Below, piece after piece: positions 1 to 9,434 of a stretch of 64,000 bases of DNA. Each line of letters starts with the position of its first letter. Positions within the stretch are counted from its first letter, which is position 1. Source of the stretch: Synechococcus sp. Tobar12-5m-g. GTDB taxonomy: Bacteria; Cyanobacteriota; Cyanobacteriia; PCC-6307; Cyanobiaceae. Where the stretch lies: positions 62,001 through 126,000 of the forward strand of contig NZ_JAGQBB010000004.1 of NCBI RefSeq assembly GCF_024345415.1. Reading direction: 5' to 3'. The notes below the pieces were generated by a model. It was not told where the DNA came from. It searched no databases and was given only the letters and a program-made list of their open reading frames with translations. Made by a program: the position numbers and the translations under genes.

Positions 1-158
1 GCCGGAAGCAGCATGAGCACCTGGCCGCCGATGGCGCTGCTGGCACCCAGGCTCTGAACACCGATCAGGCTGGCGGCCAGACCCATCGCCCCCCAGCGGA
101 AAGCCCAGGGGCGGACCGAGCCGGAACGGGTGCTGGAATCAACCTCGCCTCTCCCCAT
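1..158 (-). CDS. N-terminal part of an unidentified membrane protein (runs off the left edge)
   Basis: Reading the minus strand from an ATG at 158 gives about 52 residues without a stop to the window edge. They begin MGRGEVDSS and continue with a Gly/Ala/Leu-rich stretch (WGAMGLAASLIG) typical of a first membrane helix. The start lies inside the end of the upstream gene (stop at 139-141), a 20-nt overlap that suggests translational coupling at the end of the ilvB-led minus-strand run. Too little is present to name a family; a transporter is possible but is only a guess. Confidence 0.5.
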   Translation of the reverse strand, partial: MGRGEVDSSTRSGSVRPWAFRWGAMGLAASLIGVQSLGASSAIGGQVLMLLP

Positions 159-414
159 GGTCCATCGCCTTCGGCGGTGGCAGGTTAGGTGGCTCTCCGT
201 CCACTGCTGGCTCCTTGTCAGGGACAGGCCCGGCAGGCTCCGGCAGCAACTGGCTGAGCAGGCCCGTGGCCAGCAGAATGGCGCCCAGGGCTGCGGCCAG
301 GGTCCTGTTACCCCCCCCCTCTGCCTGGCTCCAGACGCTTGCGGACAGGAAGGCTCCCCCCAGCAGAAGACTGGGGACGAGCACGATGCCCTTGGCCGTG
401 CGGTTCAGGCCCAT
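139..414 (-). CDS. Small conserved-looking two-helix membrane protein
   Basis: This 91-residue protein starts at ATG 414 (MGLNRTAKG). Hydrophobic stretches lie at about residues 9-28 (IVLVPSLLLGGAFLSASVW) and 38-56 (LAAALGAILLATGLLSQLL). A Pro-rich, charged tail follows. Its start overlaps the stop of the upstream nuclease-like gene by 10 nt and its end overlaps the next gene, so the three are probably co-translated. I do not recognise a family. It is called real because of the coupled overlaps and clear membrane-protein composition rather than known homology. Confidence 0.6.
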   Translation of the reverse strand: MGLNRTAKGIVLVPSLLLGGAFLSASVWSQAEGGGNRTLAAALGAILLATGLLSQLLPEPAGPVPDKEPAVDGEPPNLPPPKAMDHGERRG

Positions 415-800
415 GGCGGGGAAGTCGCAGCCAAGGGAGGGCAACCCACCGGGGCGCTGGACTGATCCAGCCCGGTGGCCAGGCCCTCCCTCACCAGGCC
501 AGAGCCGAGATCCTCCCCGGTCGAGAGAATCGACACCCTGGCGAGCAAGACGCCATCGGTGCTGCCCAGCGGCCGGAGGTTCACGCGGGTGCGCCGCGGC
601 AACGCCTGACGCAGCCACGCTGTGGCGGCCAGGGAGTGGGCGGCATCCACGGCGACGCAACCCAGCTGAACGGGATAGCTGCGATTCTGATCGCCGACCT
701 GCAAGAGGTCTGCGCCCCTCACCTGCAGGACCTCGGCGGCTTGGGCCCTCGGAGCTGCCGCGAAAAGCACCAGCAGAGCGACCATGAAGGCCAGAAGCAT
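405..800 (-). CDS. Secreted staphylococcal-nuclease-like protein, probably without nuclease activity
   Basis: The 131-residue protein starts at ATG 800 with a signal peptide (MLLAFMVALLVLFAAAP, likely cleavage after AQA). The rest resembles the SNase/TNase fold: a strand region around YPVQLGCVAVD, then a helix with WLRQALP, then a strand with LLARVSI and the LVREGLA motif that usually closes the domain. The arginine and glutamate that catalyse hydrolysis in micrococcal nuclease are not evident: the usual V-R-L is VQL, and the R of the GR-LA motif is missing. It lies 41 nt downstream of ilvB on the same strand. Role unknown; a periplasmic binding or structural role is an inference. Confidence 0.65.
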   Translation of the reverse strand: MLLAFMVALLVLFAAAPRAQAAEVLQVRGADLLQVGDQNRSYPVQLGCVAVDAAHSLAATAWLRQALPRRTRVNLRPLGSTDGVLLARVSILSTGEDLGSGLVREGLATGLDQSSAPVGCPPLAATSPPWA

Positions 801-841
801 CGACCATGGGTTGGATCGATGGCGCGGCTGGGGGATGGCGC

Positions 842-2695
842 TCAGAGCTTGGCGCCGCAGGTGGGGCAGAACAGGTGGGCGCTGACCGTGGTGGATCCAC
901 AGGACCCGCACTGCCGGGTGGTATCGATCGCCAGCTCGGGATGGCTGGGCAAGCCGACCATCTGGGCATTGCTGGCCCCGGGGGGGACCATCGGGTAACA
1001 GTTCTCGTTGCGGCGGACCCGCACATCGATCAGAGCCGGGCCGGGATGGGCCAGGGCGGCAGCCAGATCGTCCAGCAACCTGGAGCGATCGGTGATCAGC
1101 ACCCCCCGGACTCCGAAGGCTTCGGCAAGGGCCGGGAAATCGGGCATGCCAGCGCTCATCTCGGAGGCGGAATAGCGCTCGCCATAAAAACTTTCCTGCC
1201 ATTGGCGCACCATGCCCTGCCAGCCGTTGTTGATGATCACGATCTTTACCGGCAATTGATATTGCGAGAGGGTGCCGAGCTCCTGAATGTTCATCAGGAT
1301 GCTGGCATCGCCCGCCACGCAGACCACCGCTTCGGAGGGGTGTGCCACCTGGACACCGAGGGCGGCTGGCAGGCCGAAGCCCATCGTGCCGAGGCCAGCG
1401 CTGCTGATCCAGTGGCGTGGTGGGTTGTTGAGGAACTGGGCCGCCCACATCTGGTGCTGGCCCACGTCCGTGGTGATGAAGGCATCGGGGACCAGTTGGC
1501 GCAGGGCCAGGAGGACCTCCTGGGGAGCGATCGGCCCCTTGGGTTCGGGAACCACCAAGGGGTAATGGCGCTTCCAGCTGTCGATCCGCTCCAGCCAGGC
1601 TGTGGTGCGGTTGGTGGCCGGTTCATCGGCTGAAGCCGCCAGCAGGGCCTCAAGGGCCTGGCGCACATCGGCAACGATCGGCACCTCGGGAACACGAACC
1701 TTGCCCACCTCGGCCGCATCGATGTCGATGTGAATCACCTGGGCGCGGGGAGCGAAACTGTCGATCCGGCCGGTGACGCGATCATCGAAACGGGCACCTG
1801 CAGCAATCAGCAGGTCGCATTCGGTGACGGCGAAGTTGGCATAGGCCGTGCCATGCATGCCGAGCATGCCCACCGCCAAGCGATGGCGCTCATCGAAGGA
1901 TCCCTTGCCCATCAAGGTGGTGGTGACCGGAAGGGCAAACCGTTCGGCCAGTTGCTTCACCGCTTCATGGGCCCCGGAGCCGACGGCGCCGCCACCCACG
2001 TAGAGCAGGGGCCTCCTGGCCTGCCTGATCAGATCCAGGGCCCGCTGGATCTGCTGAGAGCGAGGTGGAGCTGGCAGCTGATACCCCGCAGGGATCACAC
2101 AGCCGGGCTCGACCGGTTCGTAGAGGAACTCCTCGAGGCCCACATCCTTGGGCACATCGATCAGCACCGGGCCGGGCCGTCCGGTGGAGGCCAGCAGAAA
2201 GGCTTCCGCCACGATCCTGCCTATCTCCGCCGGATCACGCACCACCCAGGAGTGCTTCACGATCGGCAGGGTGATGCCGAAGATGTCGGTTTCCTGGAAT
2301 GCGTCGGTGCCGATCGAGGCGCGGCTCACCTGGCCGGTGATCACCACCATCGGCACCGAATCCATCTGGGCGGTGGCAATGCCGGTGACCAGATTGGTGG
2401 CACCGGGTCCGGAGGTTCCGAAACACACGCCGACCCGGCCTGTTGAGCGGGCATAGGCATCAGCCGCATGGGCACCGCCCTGCTCGTGGCGGACCAGGAT
2501 GTGCCTGAGCCAGCCGCGGTTCTCAGCCTGATGGAGGGCGTCGTAGATGGGCAGGATGGCGCCACCCGGATAGCCGAAGATGTGCTGGACGCCATGGCGA
2601 TGCAGGGCATCCATCAGGGCGTCGGCACCACTCATCCGTGCGGGGACGGCATGGTCGGCGGTGGTGGCCGCTGGAGAGAGGGATGTGAGGGTCAC
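842..2695 (-). CDS. ilvB: Acetolactate synthase large subunit with C-terminal zinc ribbon
   Basis: This 617-residue thiamine-diphosphate enzyme condenses pyruvate with pyruvate or 2-oxobutyrate in branched-chain amino-acid synthesis in the cytoplasm. The N-terminal PYR domain carries [14 protein letters not shown] and the catalytic Glu71 in [16 protein letters not shown] central FAD-binding-like domain ([10 protein letters not shown]) follows. The C-terminal PP domain has the ThDP motif beginning GDASILMN and ending IINNGW. After the normal end come about 25 extra residues with two CxxC knuckles (Cys596/599 and Cys610/613), a zinc-ribbon arrangement. The ATG start at 2695 gives the expected N-terminus. 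The small subunit IlvH is not in the window. Confidence 0.97.
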   Translation of the reverse strand: MTLTSLSPAATTADHAVPARMSGADALMDALHRHGVQHIFGYPGGAILPIYDALHQAENRGWLRHILVRHEQGGAHAADAYARSTGRVGVCFGTSGPGATNLVTGIATAQMDSVPMVVITGQVSRASIGTDAFQETDIFGITLPIVKHSWVVRDPAEIGRIVAEAFLLASTGRPGPVLIDVPKDVGLEEFLYEPVEPGCVIPAGYQLPAPPRSQQIQRALDLIRQARRPLLYVGGGAVGSGAHEAVKQLAERFALPVTTTLMGKGSFDERHRLAVGMLGMHGTAYANFAVTECDLLIAAGARFDDRVTGRIDSFAPRAQVIHIDIDAAEVGKVRVPEVPIVADVRQALEALLAASADEPATNRTTAWLERIDSWKRHYPLVVPEPKGPIAPQEVLLALRQLVPDAFITTDVGQHQMWAAQFLNNPPRHWISSAGLGTMGFGLPAALGVQVAHPSEAVVCVAGDASILMNIQELGTLSQYQLPVKIVIINNGWQGMVRQWQESFYGERYSASEMSAGMPDFPALAEAFGVRGVLITDRSRLLDDLAAALAHPGPALIDVRVRRNENCYPMVPPGASNAQMVGLPSHPELAIDTTRQCGSCGSTTVSAHLFCPTCGAKL

Positions 2696-2729
2696 GGCAG
2701 CGGGGACACACTCAACCAGAGAGCCAACA

Positions 2730-3305
2730 TTAAGGTCTGAGCTGGCGCGATGAACGACTGATGGCCATGGCCCGCAAGATTACGCCAGGATCGAGCCACC
2801 GACCCCGGTAGCTGATCGCCCAGTGAAGATGGGGTCCCGTGGTGCGGCCGCTCATCCCCACGTGGCCGATCACCTGGCCGGTTCTCACGGGCTGGCCGAC
2901 CACCAGGCGGAGCGGCCCGCTGGTGTAAGTGCGGCCACTGACCTGGCCGGCCAGGTGACAGTAGAGGTGGTCGTACTCGCCCGAGCGGATCACCACGCCA
3001 AGGCCGCAGCGACCGTCGTTGACCACCGCCTGAACAACGCCCCCCCACCAGCCGCGGATCGGAGAACCCAGCGGCGCGGCGATGTCCAGGCCGCCATGGT
3101 GCTCCTGAACCCCGCCCGGTCCGATCCGCCCCCCGAAGTGGCTTGTGTAGCCCAGGAACTGAACCACAGGGAAAACCCCATGCCGCCAGCGGGGCTCGGC
3201 CAGGGCCCGGTCAGGCCAGGCCGGCCAGATCAGCAGGGCGTAGCCGGCGGCGACCAGACGGTTCGCCCTACAGAAGGCCCAGGGCATGCAAGGGACCTTT
3301 GCCAC
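2730..3305 (-). CDS. M23-family (LytM-like) metallopeptidase
   Basis: This 191-residue protein has the zinc-peptidase motifs of family M23: [10 protein letters not shown] (HxxxD), HLYCHL and GPHLHWAI (HxH). A hydrophobic N-terminal segment ([14 protein letters not shown], then ALAEP) looks like a signal peptide, so it probably acts on peptidoglycan in the periplasm. The start at 3305 lies inside hemH (38-nt overlap); internal starts at Met6 or shortly after would shorten the overlap. It lies between ilvB and hemH on the same strand. All expected zinc ligands are present, so an active endopeptidase is plausible rather than a degenerate regulator. Confidence 0.88.
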   Translation of the reverse strand: MAKVPCMPWAFCRANRLVAAGYALLIWPAWPDRALAEPRWRHGVFPVVQFLGYTSHFGGRIGPGGVQEHHGGLDIAAPLGSPIRGWWGGVVQAVVNDGRCGLGVVIRSGEYDHLYCHLAGQVSGRTYTSGPLRLVVGQPVRTGQVIGHVGMSGRTTGPHLHWAISYRGRWLDPGVILRAMAISRSSRQLRP

Positions 3306-4443
3306 TGATCAGTTCCAGCAGGAACGCGGAGAATCCGAGCATGGCCAGCCTGCCATTCCAGACCTCGGAGCTGTTGTTCCAGCCCCAGACCCATTTCTCC
3401 TGGGGATAGAGCTTGACCTTGGTGGGCAACCGGGCCGCCTGGTCGAGGTTGACCTCCGGTCCGGCCAGGGCGCTCTCGACGAGGTCGGCAAGGCCGCGAA
3501 TGAAGGTGGGATAGGTGTCGAGGGCGGGCACACGACGGAACATCGTGATGCCGGCTTCCGTGGCGATCTCCCGGTATTCGATGTCGATTTCCTCCAGGGT
3601 TTCGATGTGCTCGCTCACGAAGCTGATCGGGATCACCACCAGGTCCTTCACCCCCTCGGCACCGAGGCGCACAAGGGCTTCGTCGGTGTAGGGCTTGAGC
3701 CATTCCACCGGCCCGACCCGGCTCTGGTAGGCGAGCGTGTGGGGGTTGGTGTGGCCCAGTTGGTGCTCCAGCTCGGTCATCACCAGGGCGGCCGAGGCCT
3801 CGATGTGCTGCTGGTAGGGGTCACCGGCCTCCTCCACATAGCTCTTGGGAACCCCATGGGCACTGAAAAACACGTGGGCGGTGGCTGGATCCCGGCAGGC
3901 GCGGATTTCGGTGGCGGCCAGCTCGGCCATCGCCTTCACATAGCCGGGATGGTCGTACCAGCTGCGGATGCAGCGAATCGGCAGACGGCTGAAGGCCGGA
4001 TCGGCCTTGCGCAGCCGCTGCAGCTCCCGGAAACTCGAACCGCTCGTGCTGATCGAGAAGTGGGGATAAAGCGGCAGGACCACAACTTCATCAACGGCGT
4101 CGGCCTTGATGTCGGCGACGGCGGATTCCGTGAACGGATGCCAATAGCGCATCGCCACATAGGTGGTGGCGTTAACTTGGCGTTGACGCAGCTCACTCTG
4201 CAGCTCGCGGGCCTGTTGTTCGGTGATCCGCCGCAGCGGTGAGCCACCGCCGATCGAGCGGTAGGCCTCCTGGGACTTGCTGCTGCGCAGGGTGCTGATC
4301 AGCCAGGCCAACGGCTTCTGGAGCGCCGGTATCGGCAACCGAATGATTTCGGGATCCGAGAAGAGATTGAACAGGAAGGGACCAACATCCTCGATCCGCT
4401 CGGGTCCGCCGAGGTTCATCAGCAATACGCCGACCCTGGCCAT
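3268..4443 (-). CDS. hemH: Ferrochelatase with C-terminal chlorophyll-binding-like helix
   Basis: This 391-residue enzyme inserts Fe2+ into protoporphyrin IX, the last step of heme synthesis. It starts [15 protein letters not shown], the standard opening, and has [12 protein letters not shown] with the catalytic His and [15 protein letters not shown] with the conserved Glu. The last 45 residues, linked by a Pro-containing stretch, form a single CAB-like helix (NGRLAMLGF) as known from cyanobacterial and plastid ferrochelatases. That helix is thought to tether the enzyme to thylakoids or sense pigment. The ATG at 4443 is well supported. It is divergent from the recombinase gene, with 90 bp between. 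Confidence 0.97.
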   Translation of the reverse strand: MARVGVLLMNLGGPERIEDVGPFLFNLFSDPEIIRLPIPALQKPLAWLISTLRSSKSQEAYRSIGGGSPLRRITEQQARELQSELRQRQVNATTYVAMRYWHPFTESAVADIKADAVDEVVVLPLYPHFSISTSGSSFRELQRLRKADPAFSRLPIRCIRSWYDHPGYVKAMAELAATEIRACRDPATAHVFFSAHGVPKSYVEEAGDPYQQHIEASAALVMTELEHQLGHTNPHTLAYQSRVGPVEWLKPYTDEALVRLGAEGVKDLVVIPISFVSEHIETLEEIDIEYREIATEAGITMFRRVPALDTYPTFIRGLADLVESALAGPEVNLDQAARLPTKVKLYPQEKWVWGWNNSSEVWNGRLAMLGFSAFLLELISGKGPLHALGLL

Positions 4444-4533
4444 GCCCGATCTGTTCCGTCTTGTGGGCTGAGCGTAACGCTGTCACCTGTCCCCTGGCCG
4501 CTGAAGGCCCCGATCGATAGGGTCGGCCAAAAC

Positions 4534-5736
4534 GTGGCGACAGGTCTGGAGGCAAAGGGTTTGGACCCGGCATGGATCGATCCCGAACTGCGCCGGCAGA
4601 ATGCCCTGCTGGCGGCCAGCGGGGTGTCGTTGAGGCTGGAGCGGCGAGGCCAGCGGCTTGGCCTGCGTGGACCGCTGCCCTGTCGCCGAGGTGGCGGCAC
4701 GTTTCCAGTGCAGCGGATCAGTCTCGGGCTGGCCGCCAGCGAGGAGGGCCTGGGGCAGGCGCGCCGCGAGCTGCGCCGATTGCAACAGCAGCTGCAGCAA
4801 CAGCGCTTCCACTGGCGGGAGTGGGGAGCGGTGAGCGCCAAGTCGGCGCCAGCAGCGGTCGGCACACCGCCATCAGAGGATGTGCTGGAGCGGTTCGAGG
4901 CCAGCTTCTTCTCCGATCCCCGCCGCCGCCGCAACCCGGCCGGAAGCCGCTCCACCTGGCTGGGGGCCTATCTCCCCTACTTCAGACGCCTGCTGGCGGC
5001 TGGAGCGAGTCGGCCCCAGGGGTTGAACGCCGAGCTGTTCCTCGAGGTGCTCGACAGCTATCCACCTGGCAGCCGCAGCCGCCAACAGGGCGGCACCGCC
5101 CTGGCGGCCCTGGCTCGCGAGCTGGGCATCACCCTGCCGGCGGACTGGGCGGAGCGAGCCGGAGGCTACGGGCTTCACCAGGCCCAGTTCCGCCACCTGC
5201 CCACCGATGGGGAGGTGCAAGCCCTGGTGGAGAGCATTCCCAGCCCGCGCTGGCGGCTGGCCTACGGATTAATGGCCACCTACGGACTCCGCAATCACGA
5301 GGTGTTCTTCACCGATCTCTCGGCCCTGGCTCCGGGTGGTGATCGGGTGCTGCGGGTGCTCCCCACCAGCAAGACCGGCGAGCATCAGGTCTGGCCCTTT
5401 CAACCGGAGTGGGTCGATCAGTTCGAACTGGTCAGGCTGGTCGAATCCAGCGCGGCTCTTCCACCAGTCTGCACCGACCTGCGCCGCACCACCCTCCAAC
5501 AGGTGGGCCGGCGAGTCGCCGAGCAATTCCGCCGCTACGGCCTGCCGATCACCCCTTACGACCTTCGTCACGCCTGGGCGGTGCGCACGATCCACATCGG
5601 CCTGCCCGACACCGTGGCTGCTCGCATGATGGGCCACTCGGTGGCGATCCACACCCGCACCTACCACCACTGGATCACCCGCCGGGACCAGCAGCAGGCG
5701 GTGGATGCGGCGCTGGCCCGGCGGCAGGCGGCCTAG
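4534..5736 (+). CDS. Tyrosine recombinase (phage-integrase family), stand-alone
   Basis: This 400-residue protein has a complete tyrosine-recombinase catalytic set: Arg253 (YGLRNHE), Lys280 (TSKTGEH), His346 and Arg351 (DLRHAWAVR), His368 (MMGHS) and Tyr377 (TRTYHHW). The N-terminal half is rich in Gln/Arg and probably forms the DNA-binding arm domain. The start is a GTG at 4534. No excisionase, attachment repeats or other phage genes are nearby; the neighbours are hemH and cobO. Composition looks like the rest of the window. It may be a resident chromosome recombinase rather than a prophage integrase, which is an inference. Confidence 0.88.
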   Translation: MATGLEAKGLDPAWIDPELRRQNALLAASGVSLRLERRGQRLGLRGPLPCRRGGGTFPVQRISLGLAASEEGLGQARRELRRLQQQLQQQRFHWREWGAVSAKSAPAAVGTPPSEDVLERFEASFFSDPRRRRNPAGSRSTWLGAYLPYFRRLLAAGASRPQGLNAELFLEVLDSYPPGSRSRQQGGTALAALARELGITLPADWAERAGGYGLHQAQFRHLPTDGEVQALVESIPSPRWRLAYGLMATYGLRNHEVFFTDLSALAPGGDRVLRVLPTSKTGEHQVWPFQPEWVDQFELVRLVESSAALPPVCTDLRRTTLQQVGRRVAEQFRRYGLPITPYDLRHAWAVRTIHIGLPDTVAARMMGHSVAIHTRTYHHWITRRDQQQAVDAALARRQAA

Positions 5737-5777
5737 GTCGGCCAGAGTGCAGGCCCTCAATGGTTTTCAGAATCAGC

Positions 5778-6479
5778 ATGGTTGACCGCGATCCCGCCGC
5801 CTCCAGCCGCGCACCGGCAACCCCTTCCCTCGATGAACGGGCCGCTGAGCTGGGACCAGGAGGCGTTCTGGCCCCGGAGGCCGATGCGGAGGGTTACCGC
5901 AGGCGGATGGAGCGCCGCCGGGAGGTGCAGCAGCAACGGGTGGGGGAGCGAAACCTCGAAAAAGGCCTGGTGCTGGTGTTCACCGGCGAGGGCAAGGGCA
6001 AGACGACGGCAGCCCTGGGGCTGGTGCTGCGCACCCTGGGCCACGGCGAGCGGGTGGCGGTGGTGCAGTTCATCAAGGGGGGCTGGCAGCCTGGCGAGGC
6101 CAGGGCGCTGCAGCTGTTCGGCGAGGCTCTGCACTGGCATGCCCTGGGGGAGGGGTTCACCTGGGAAACCCAGGACCGGGAGCGGGATCGGCAGCTGGTC
6201 CAGCAGGCCTGGTTGCAGTCGCTCGCCTACCTGGGCGATGCCAGCCGCAAGCTGGTGGTGCTCGATGAGGTGAACGTGGCCCTCAAGCTGGGCTACCTGG
6301 AGCTGGATCAGGTCCTCGAAGGGCTGGACCGCCGCCCGGCCCTCACCCATGTGGCCCTGACCGGACGGGGCGCACCCAGCGCCCTGGTGGAGCGTGCCGA
6401 CCTGGTCACCGAGATGCGGCTGCTGCGCCATCCCTTCCGTGAGCAGGGGGTCAAAGCCCAGGCCGGCATCGAATACTGA
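5778..6479 (+). CDS. cobO: Cob(I)yrinic acid a,c-diamide adenosyltransferase
   Basis: This protein of about 233 residues transfers the 5'-deoxyadenosyl group of ATP to cobalt in corrinoid synthesis. It has the CobO/BtuR P-loop variant [15 protein letters not shown], the VVQFIKGGW motif and [16 protein letters not shown]. The Asp/Ala-rich N-terminal extension of about 45 residues ends in a helix with [14 protein letters not shown] before the catalytic core. The ATG at 5778 is chosen; an in-frame ATG at 5760 would add six residues. Together with cobK further right it indicates de novo cobalamin or pseudocobalamin synthesis. Confidence 0.95.
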   Translation: MVDRDPAASSRAPATPSLDERAAELGPGGVLAPEADAEGYRRRMERRREVQQQRVGERNLEKGLVLVFTGEGKGKTTAALGLVLRTLGHGERVAVVQFIKGGWQPGEARALQLFGEALHWHALGEGFTWETQDRERDRQLVQQAWLQSLAYLGDASRKLVVLDEVNVALKLGYLELDQVLEGLDRRPALTHVALTGRGAPSALVERADLVTEMRLLRHPFREQGVKAQAGIEY

Positions 6480-6531
6480 GGCCGCGCGGTTGCTACTGTT
6501 CGGCCGTTTGCATGAGCTGAGCGCTCGACCG

Positions 6532-7245
6532 ATGGCTTACCGGCGCGTCCTCCTCAAGCTCAGCGGTGAGGCGCTGATGGGGGGTCAGGGCTACGGCATC
6601 GATCCGGCCATCGTCAAGTCCATCGCCAACGACGTGGCGGAGGTGGTGGCCGGGGGTACCCAGCTGGCCATCGTCGTGGGTGGCGGCAACATCTTCCGGG
6701 GCCTCAAGGGATCGGCCGCCGGCATGGAGCGCGCCACGGCGGATTATGTGGGCATGCTGGCCACGGTGATGAACGCGATCACCCTCCAGGACGCTCTGGA
6801 GCGTGTGGGCGTGCCGACCAGGGTCCAGACCGCCATTGACATGCAGGAGCTGGCCGAGCCCTACATCCGCCGCCGGGCCATTCGACACCTCGAGAAGGGC
6901 CGGGTGGTGGTGTTCGGGGCGGGCTGTGGCAATCCCTTCTTCACCACCGACACCGCCGCGGCCCTGCGGGCCGCCGAGATCAACGCCGACGTGGTGTTCA
7001 AGGCCACCAAAGTGGATGGGGTGTACGACAGGGACCCGGCTCATTACCCCGATGCGATCCGCTACGCCACCTTGACCTTCCAGGATGTGCTCAGCGGGGA
7101 GTTGGCCGTGATGGACAGCACCGCGATCGCCCTCTGTAAGGACAATGCCATCCCGATCCTCGTGTTCGATCTGTTCGGCCCCGGCAACATCGGCAAGGCG
7201 GTGGCCGGCGAAGCGATCGGCACCAGCATCACCCCCGCCGGCTAG
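6532..7245 (+). CDS. pyrH: UMP kinase
   Basis: This 237-residue amino-acid-kinase-fold enzyme phosphorylates UMP to UDP. Visible family motifs are [13 protein letters not shown] at the N-terminus, [40 protein letters not shown] and [10 protein letters not shown]. The length matches bacterial PyrH. ATG 6532 gives the canonical N-terminus. It is followed after 26 bp by frr, the widely conserved pyrH-frr pair, and lies 52 bp after cobO, so cobO-pyrH-frr and the next gene are probably one transcription unit. Confidence 0.98.
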   Translation: MAYRRVLLKLSGEALMGGQGYGIDPAIVKSIANDVAEVVAGGTQLAIVVGGGNIFRGLKGSAAGMERATADYVGMLATVMNAITLQDALERVGVPTRVQTAIDMQELAEPYIRRRAIRHLEKGRVVVFGAGCGNPFFTTDTAAALRAAEINADVVFKATKVDGVYDRDPAHYPDAIRYATLTFQDVLSGELAVMDSTAIALCKDNAIPILVFDLFGPGNIGKAVAGEAIGTSITPAG

Positions 7246-7271
7246 TCCCGGACCTCACCCCTTCCCCTGCC

Positions 7272-7811
7272 ATGGACATCGAAGCCAGCATGCGCAAGTC
7301 GGTGGAAGCCACCCAGCGCACCTTCAACACGATCCGCACCGGCCGCGCCAACCCCTCCCTGCTCGACAAGCTCTCGATCGATTACTACGGCGCCGAAACC
7401 CCGCTGCGGTCTTTGGCCACCCTCTCCACCCCCGATTCCCAGACGATCCAGATCCAGCCTTTTGACAGAGGCTCGATGGCCCTGATCGAAAAGGCGATCG
7501 CCATGAGCGACCTGGGCCTGACCCCCAACAACGACGGCAAGGTGATCCGCATCAACATCCCCCCCCTCACCGAAGACCGCCGCAAGGAGTTCTGCAAGCT
7601 GGCCTCCAGGTACGCCGAGGAGGGCAAGGTGTCCCTGCGCAACATTCGCCGCGAAGCGATCGACGTGGTGAAGAAGCAGGAGAAGGAGGGGGAACTCTCC
7701 GAGGATCAGAGCCGCGATGCCCAGGAGAAGGTGCAGAAGCTCACCGACCGCTTCATCGCTGAACTCGAGAAGCATCTCTCCGAGAAAGAGATCGACATTC
7801 TCAAGGTTTGA
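7272..7811 (+). CDS. frr: Ribosome recycling factor
   Basis: This 179-residue protein splits post-termination ribosomes together with EF-G. The family landmarks are [13 protein letters not shown] in the first long helix, YYGAETPL in the small domain and the C-terminal helix beginning [19 protein letters not shown] and ending KEIDILKV. Length is as expected (about 180-185). It follows pyrH by 26 bp. Its TGA stop overlaps a TTG start for the next gene, implying coupling. Confidence 0.98.
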   Translation: MDIEASMRKSVEATQRTFNTIRTGRANPSLLDKLSIDYYGAETPLRSLATLSTPDSQTIQIQPFDRGSMALIEKAIAMSDLGLTPNNDGKVIRINIPPLTEDRRKEFCKLASRYAEEGKVSLRNIRREAIDVVKKQEKEGELSEDQSRDAQEKVQKLTDRFIAELEKHLSEKEIDILKV

Positions 7812-8953
7812 GCCCCCCAGCTCCCGGCCGGCTGGATGCCGACGTGATCGTCGTCGGCGCTGGGGTTGCCGGCGCGGCAGCTGCCTATCATCTGGCCGCC
7901 CGGGGCCACAGGGTGCGGCTGCTTGAGGCTCTGACCATGCCCCGCGCCAAACCTTGCGGGGGCGGGATGGCGGCCTCCGTGCAGCGTCTGTTCCCCTTTG
8001 ATCTGTCGCCGGCCGTCGATCAGGTGATCACCCGGGTGCGCTTCACCTGGTGCCTGGAGGATCCAGTGCTCGCCGACCTGCCCGGTGAAGCCCCCTTCTG
8101 GATCGTGCGGCGGCAGCGCTTCGATGCCTTCCTGGCCGATCAGGCGATAGCGGCGGGCGCCGATCTGCTCGATGGCTGTCCGGTGCGAACCCTCCAACGC
8201 TGCGGTGACCATTGGCGGGTGGAAACCGAGGGCAGTCCCCCTCTCCTGGCCCGAGCGGTCGTGGTGGCCGATGGGGCCCGCTCCCGCCTCAACGTTCCGC
8301 TGGGCCTTGGTTCTCCCAAGCCGCGCTACGCCTCGGCCCTGGCCCTTGAGGTGGAAGGAGCGGTGCAGGAACCGGACACCGCCCACTTCGAGTTCGGCCT
8401 GGTGCGCCATGGCTTCTGTTGGGCCTTTCCCCGCCATGGTGGCTTCAGCATCGGCGTTGGCACCTTTCTGGGCCGGGAGCTGAGCGATGCCGACGCGGTG
8501 CTCGCCGAGCTGCTGCCCAGCCTTGGGCTGCCGGCCGATGCAGGCGTGCGAAGCCACTGGCCCCTGCGGGTGTGGGACGGCCACCACCGCTTGCACGGCG
8601 ATGGGGTGGTGGTGGTGGGGGATGCCGCCTCGCTGTGTGATCCCTTTCTGGCCGAGGGGCTGCGCCCGGCCCTGCTGAGCGGCAGCAGGGCCGCCGAGGC
8701 CCTGGACCGATGGCTGAGCGGTGAAGCGGGCGCCCTGGCGGGATACAGCGAGGCAATGCGGCTGGAATGGGGCCAGTCGATGGCCTGGGGACGACGGATC
8801 GCCCAGGTGTTCTACCGCTTGCCCCGGGTGGGCTACCAGCTCGGTATCAAGCGGGCCACGGCCCCGCAGCGGATTGCCCAGATCCTCTCCGGAGAGATGG
8901 GCTATGGCGACATCGCCCAGCGGGTGATTCGGCGCCTGCTCTTCAACGGCTGA
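7808..8953 (+). CDS. FAD-dependent oxidoreductase of the geranylgeranyl-reductase family
   Basis: The 381-residue protein has an N-terminal dinucleotide-binding motif [18 protein letters not shown], the KPCGGGM motif of geranylgeranyl reductases and [19 protein letters not shown], the second FAD motif of this flavoprotein group. It is a relative of ChlP, but its length and sequence suggest a paralogue, so the substrate is not assigned. The start is TTG 7808, overlapping the frr stop as TTGA; a GTG at 7844 would remove the 12 leading residues and start directly at the FAD motif. Its TGA at 8951-8953 begins a 19-bp tandem repeat. Confidence 0.85.
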   Translation: MSPPAPGRLDADVIVVGAGVAGAAAAYHLAARGHRVRLLEALTMPRAKPCGGGMAASVQRLFPFDLSPAVDQVITRVRFTWCLEDPVLADLPGEAPFWIVRRQRFDAFLADQAIAAGADLLDGCPVRTLQRCGDHWRVETEGSPPLLARAVVVADGARSRLNVPLGLGSPKPRYASALALEVEGAVQEPDTAHFEFGLVRHGFCWAFPRHGGFSIGVGTFLGRELSDADAVLAELLPSLGLPADAGVRSHWPLRVWDGHHRLHGDGVVVVGDAASLCDPFLAEGLRPALLSGSRAAEALDRWLSGEAGALAGYSEAMRLEWGQSMAWGRRIAQVFYRLPRVGYQLGIKRATAPQRIAQILSGEMGYGDIAQRVIRRLLFNG

Positions 8954-9026
8954 GGCGGTCTTGAAGGCTTGAGGCCGTCATCAAGGCTGGAGGCGGTGCT
9001 CAACCCTTGAGGCAGTCCTTGAGTTG
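8951..9026. repeat. Imperfect 19-bp tandem repeat, about four units
   Basis: Four adjacent 19-bp units start at 8951, 8970, 8989 and 9008. The common core is TGAGGCGGTCTTGAAGGCT with substitutions; units 1 and 2 agree at about 16 of 19 positions, unit 3 is more diverged and unit 4 matches mainly in its first half. The array begins at the stop codon of the reductase gene and contains the stop of the convergent cyclic-nucleotide-binding gene (9000-9002). It could be a replication-slippage product or a paired terminator-like structure. Confidence 0.7.
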
Positions 9027-9377
9027 CCGAAGACGCTCATCGATCGAGCCAAGCAATTCGACCGCGAACATGGGCGACTCCTGGACGGCAAAGAGGAACT
9101 TCTCCCGATTCATCAGCAGGATGCGGCAATGGGTTAAGGCCTTGGCTTCGCCATAGCGGCGGTGATCAGCCGTTACCAGGGCACCGGCACCAAACACGTC
9201 ACCGGCCTTGATCACCTCTTGGCTGGCCCCGTTGTTCCAGCTGAGCTGGACGGTGCCGTCCAGGACCCCGTACATGCAGTCACCTGAATCGCCCGAGCTG
9301 AACACGATCTCCCCAGGCCCGAAAGAGCTGACATCCCCCTCATTGGCAAGGGCACGCATGGTGTCGAGAGCATTCAT
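9000..9377 (-). CDS. Stand-alone cyclic-nucleotide-binding-domain protein
   Basis: This 125-residue protein is essentially one CRP/cNMP-type beta-roll: SFGPGEIVFSSGDSGDCMYGVLDG, then a GDVFGAGALV segment and a C-terminal helix. The phosphate-binding cassette arginine expected in true cAMP binders is not obvious, so the ligand is uncertain. No helix-turn-helix or effector domain follows, so it is not a complete transcription factor. ATG 9377 is used. It is convergent with the reductase gene and 57 bp downstream of transaldolase on the same strand. It may be a regulatory subunit acting on another protein. Confidence 0.8.
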   Translation of the reverse strand: MNALDTMRALANEGDVSSFGPGEIVFSSGDSGDCMYGVLDGTVQLSWNNGASQEVIKAGDVFGAGALVTADHRRYGEAKALTHCRILLMNREKFLFAVQESPMFAVELLGSIDERLRQLKDCLKG

Positions 9378-9434
9378 GGGCGAAGCGAAAGCAAAGCAAC
9401 CTCTCCATCCTGCAGGCAGGACGTTAAGGAGTAG

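Noticed and set aside
4534-5736. Prophage or integrative element signalled by the tyrosine recombinase
   Set aside because: No phage genes, attachment repeats, tRNA or compositional shift around it; neighbours are core metabolic genes.
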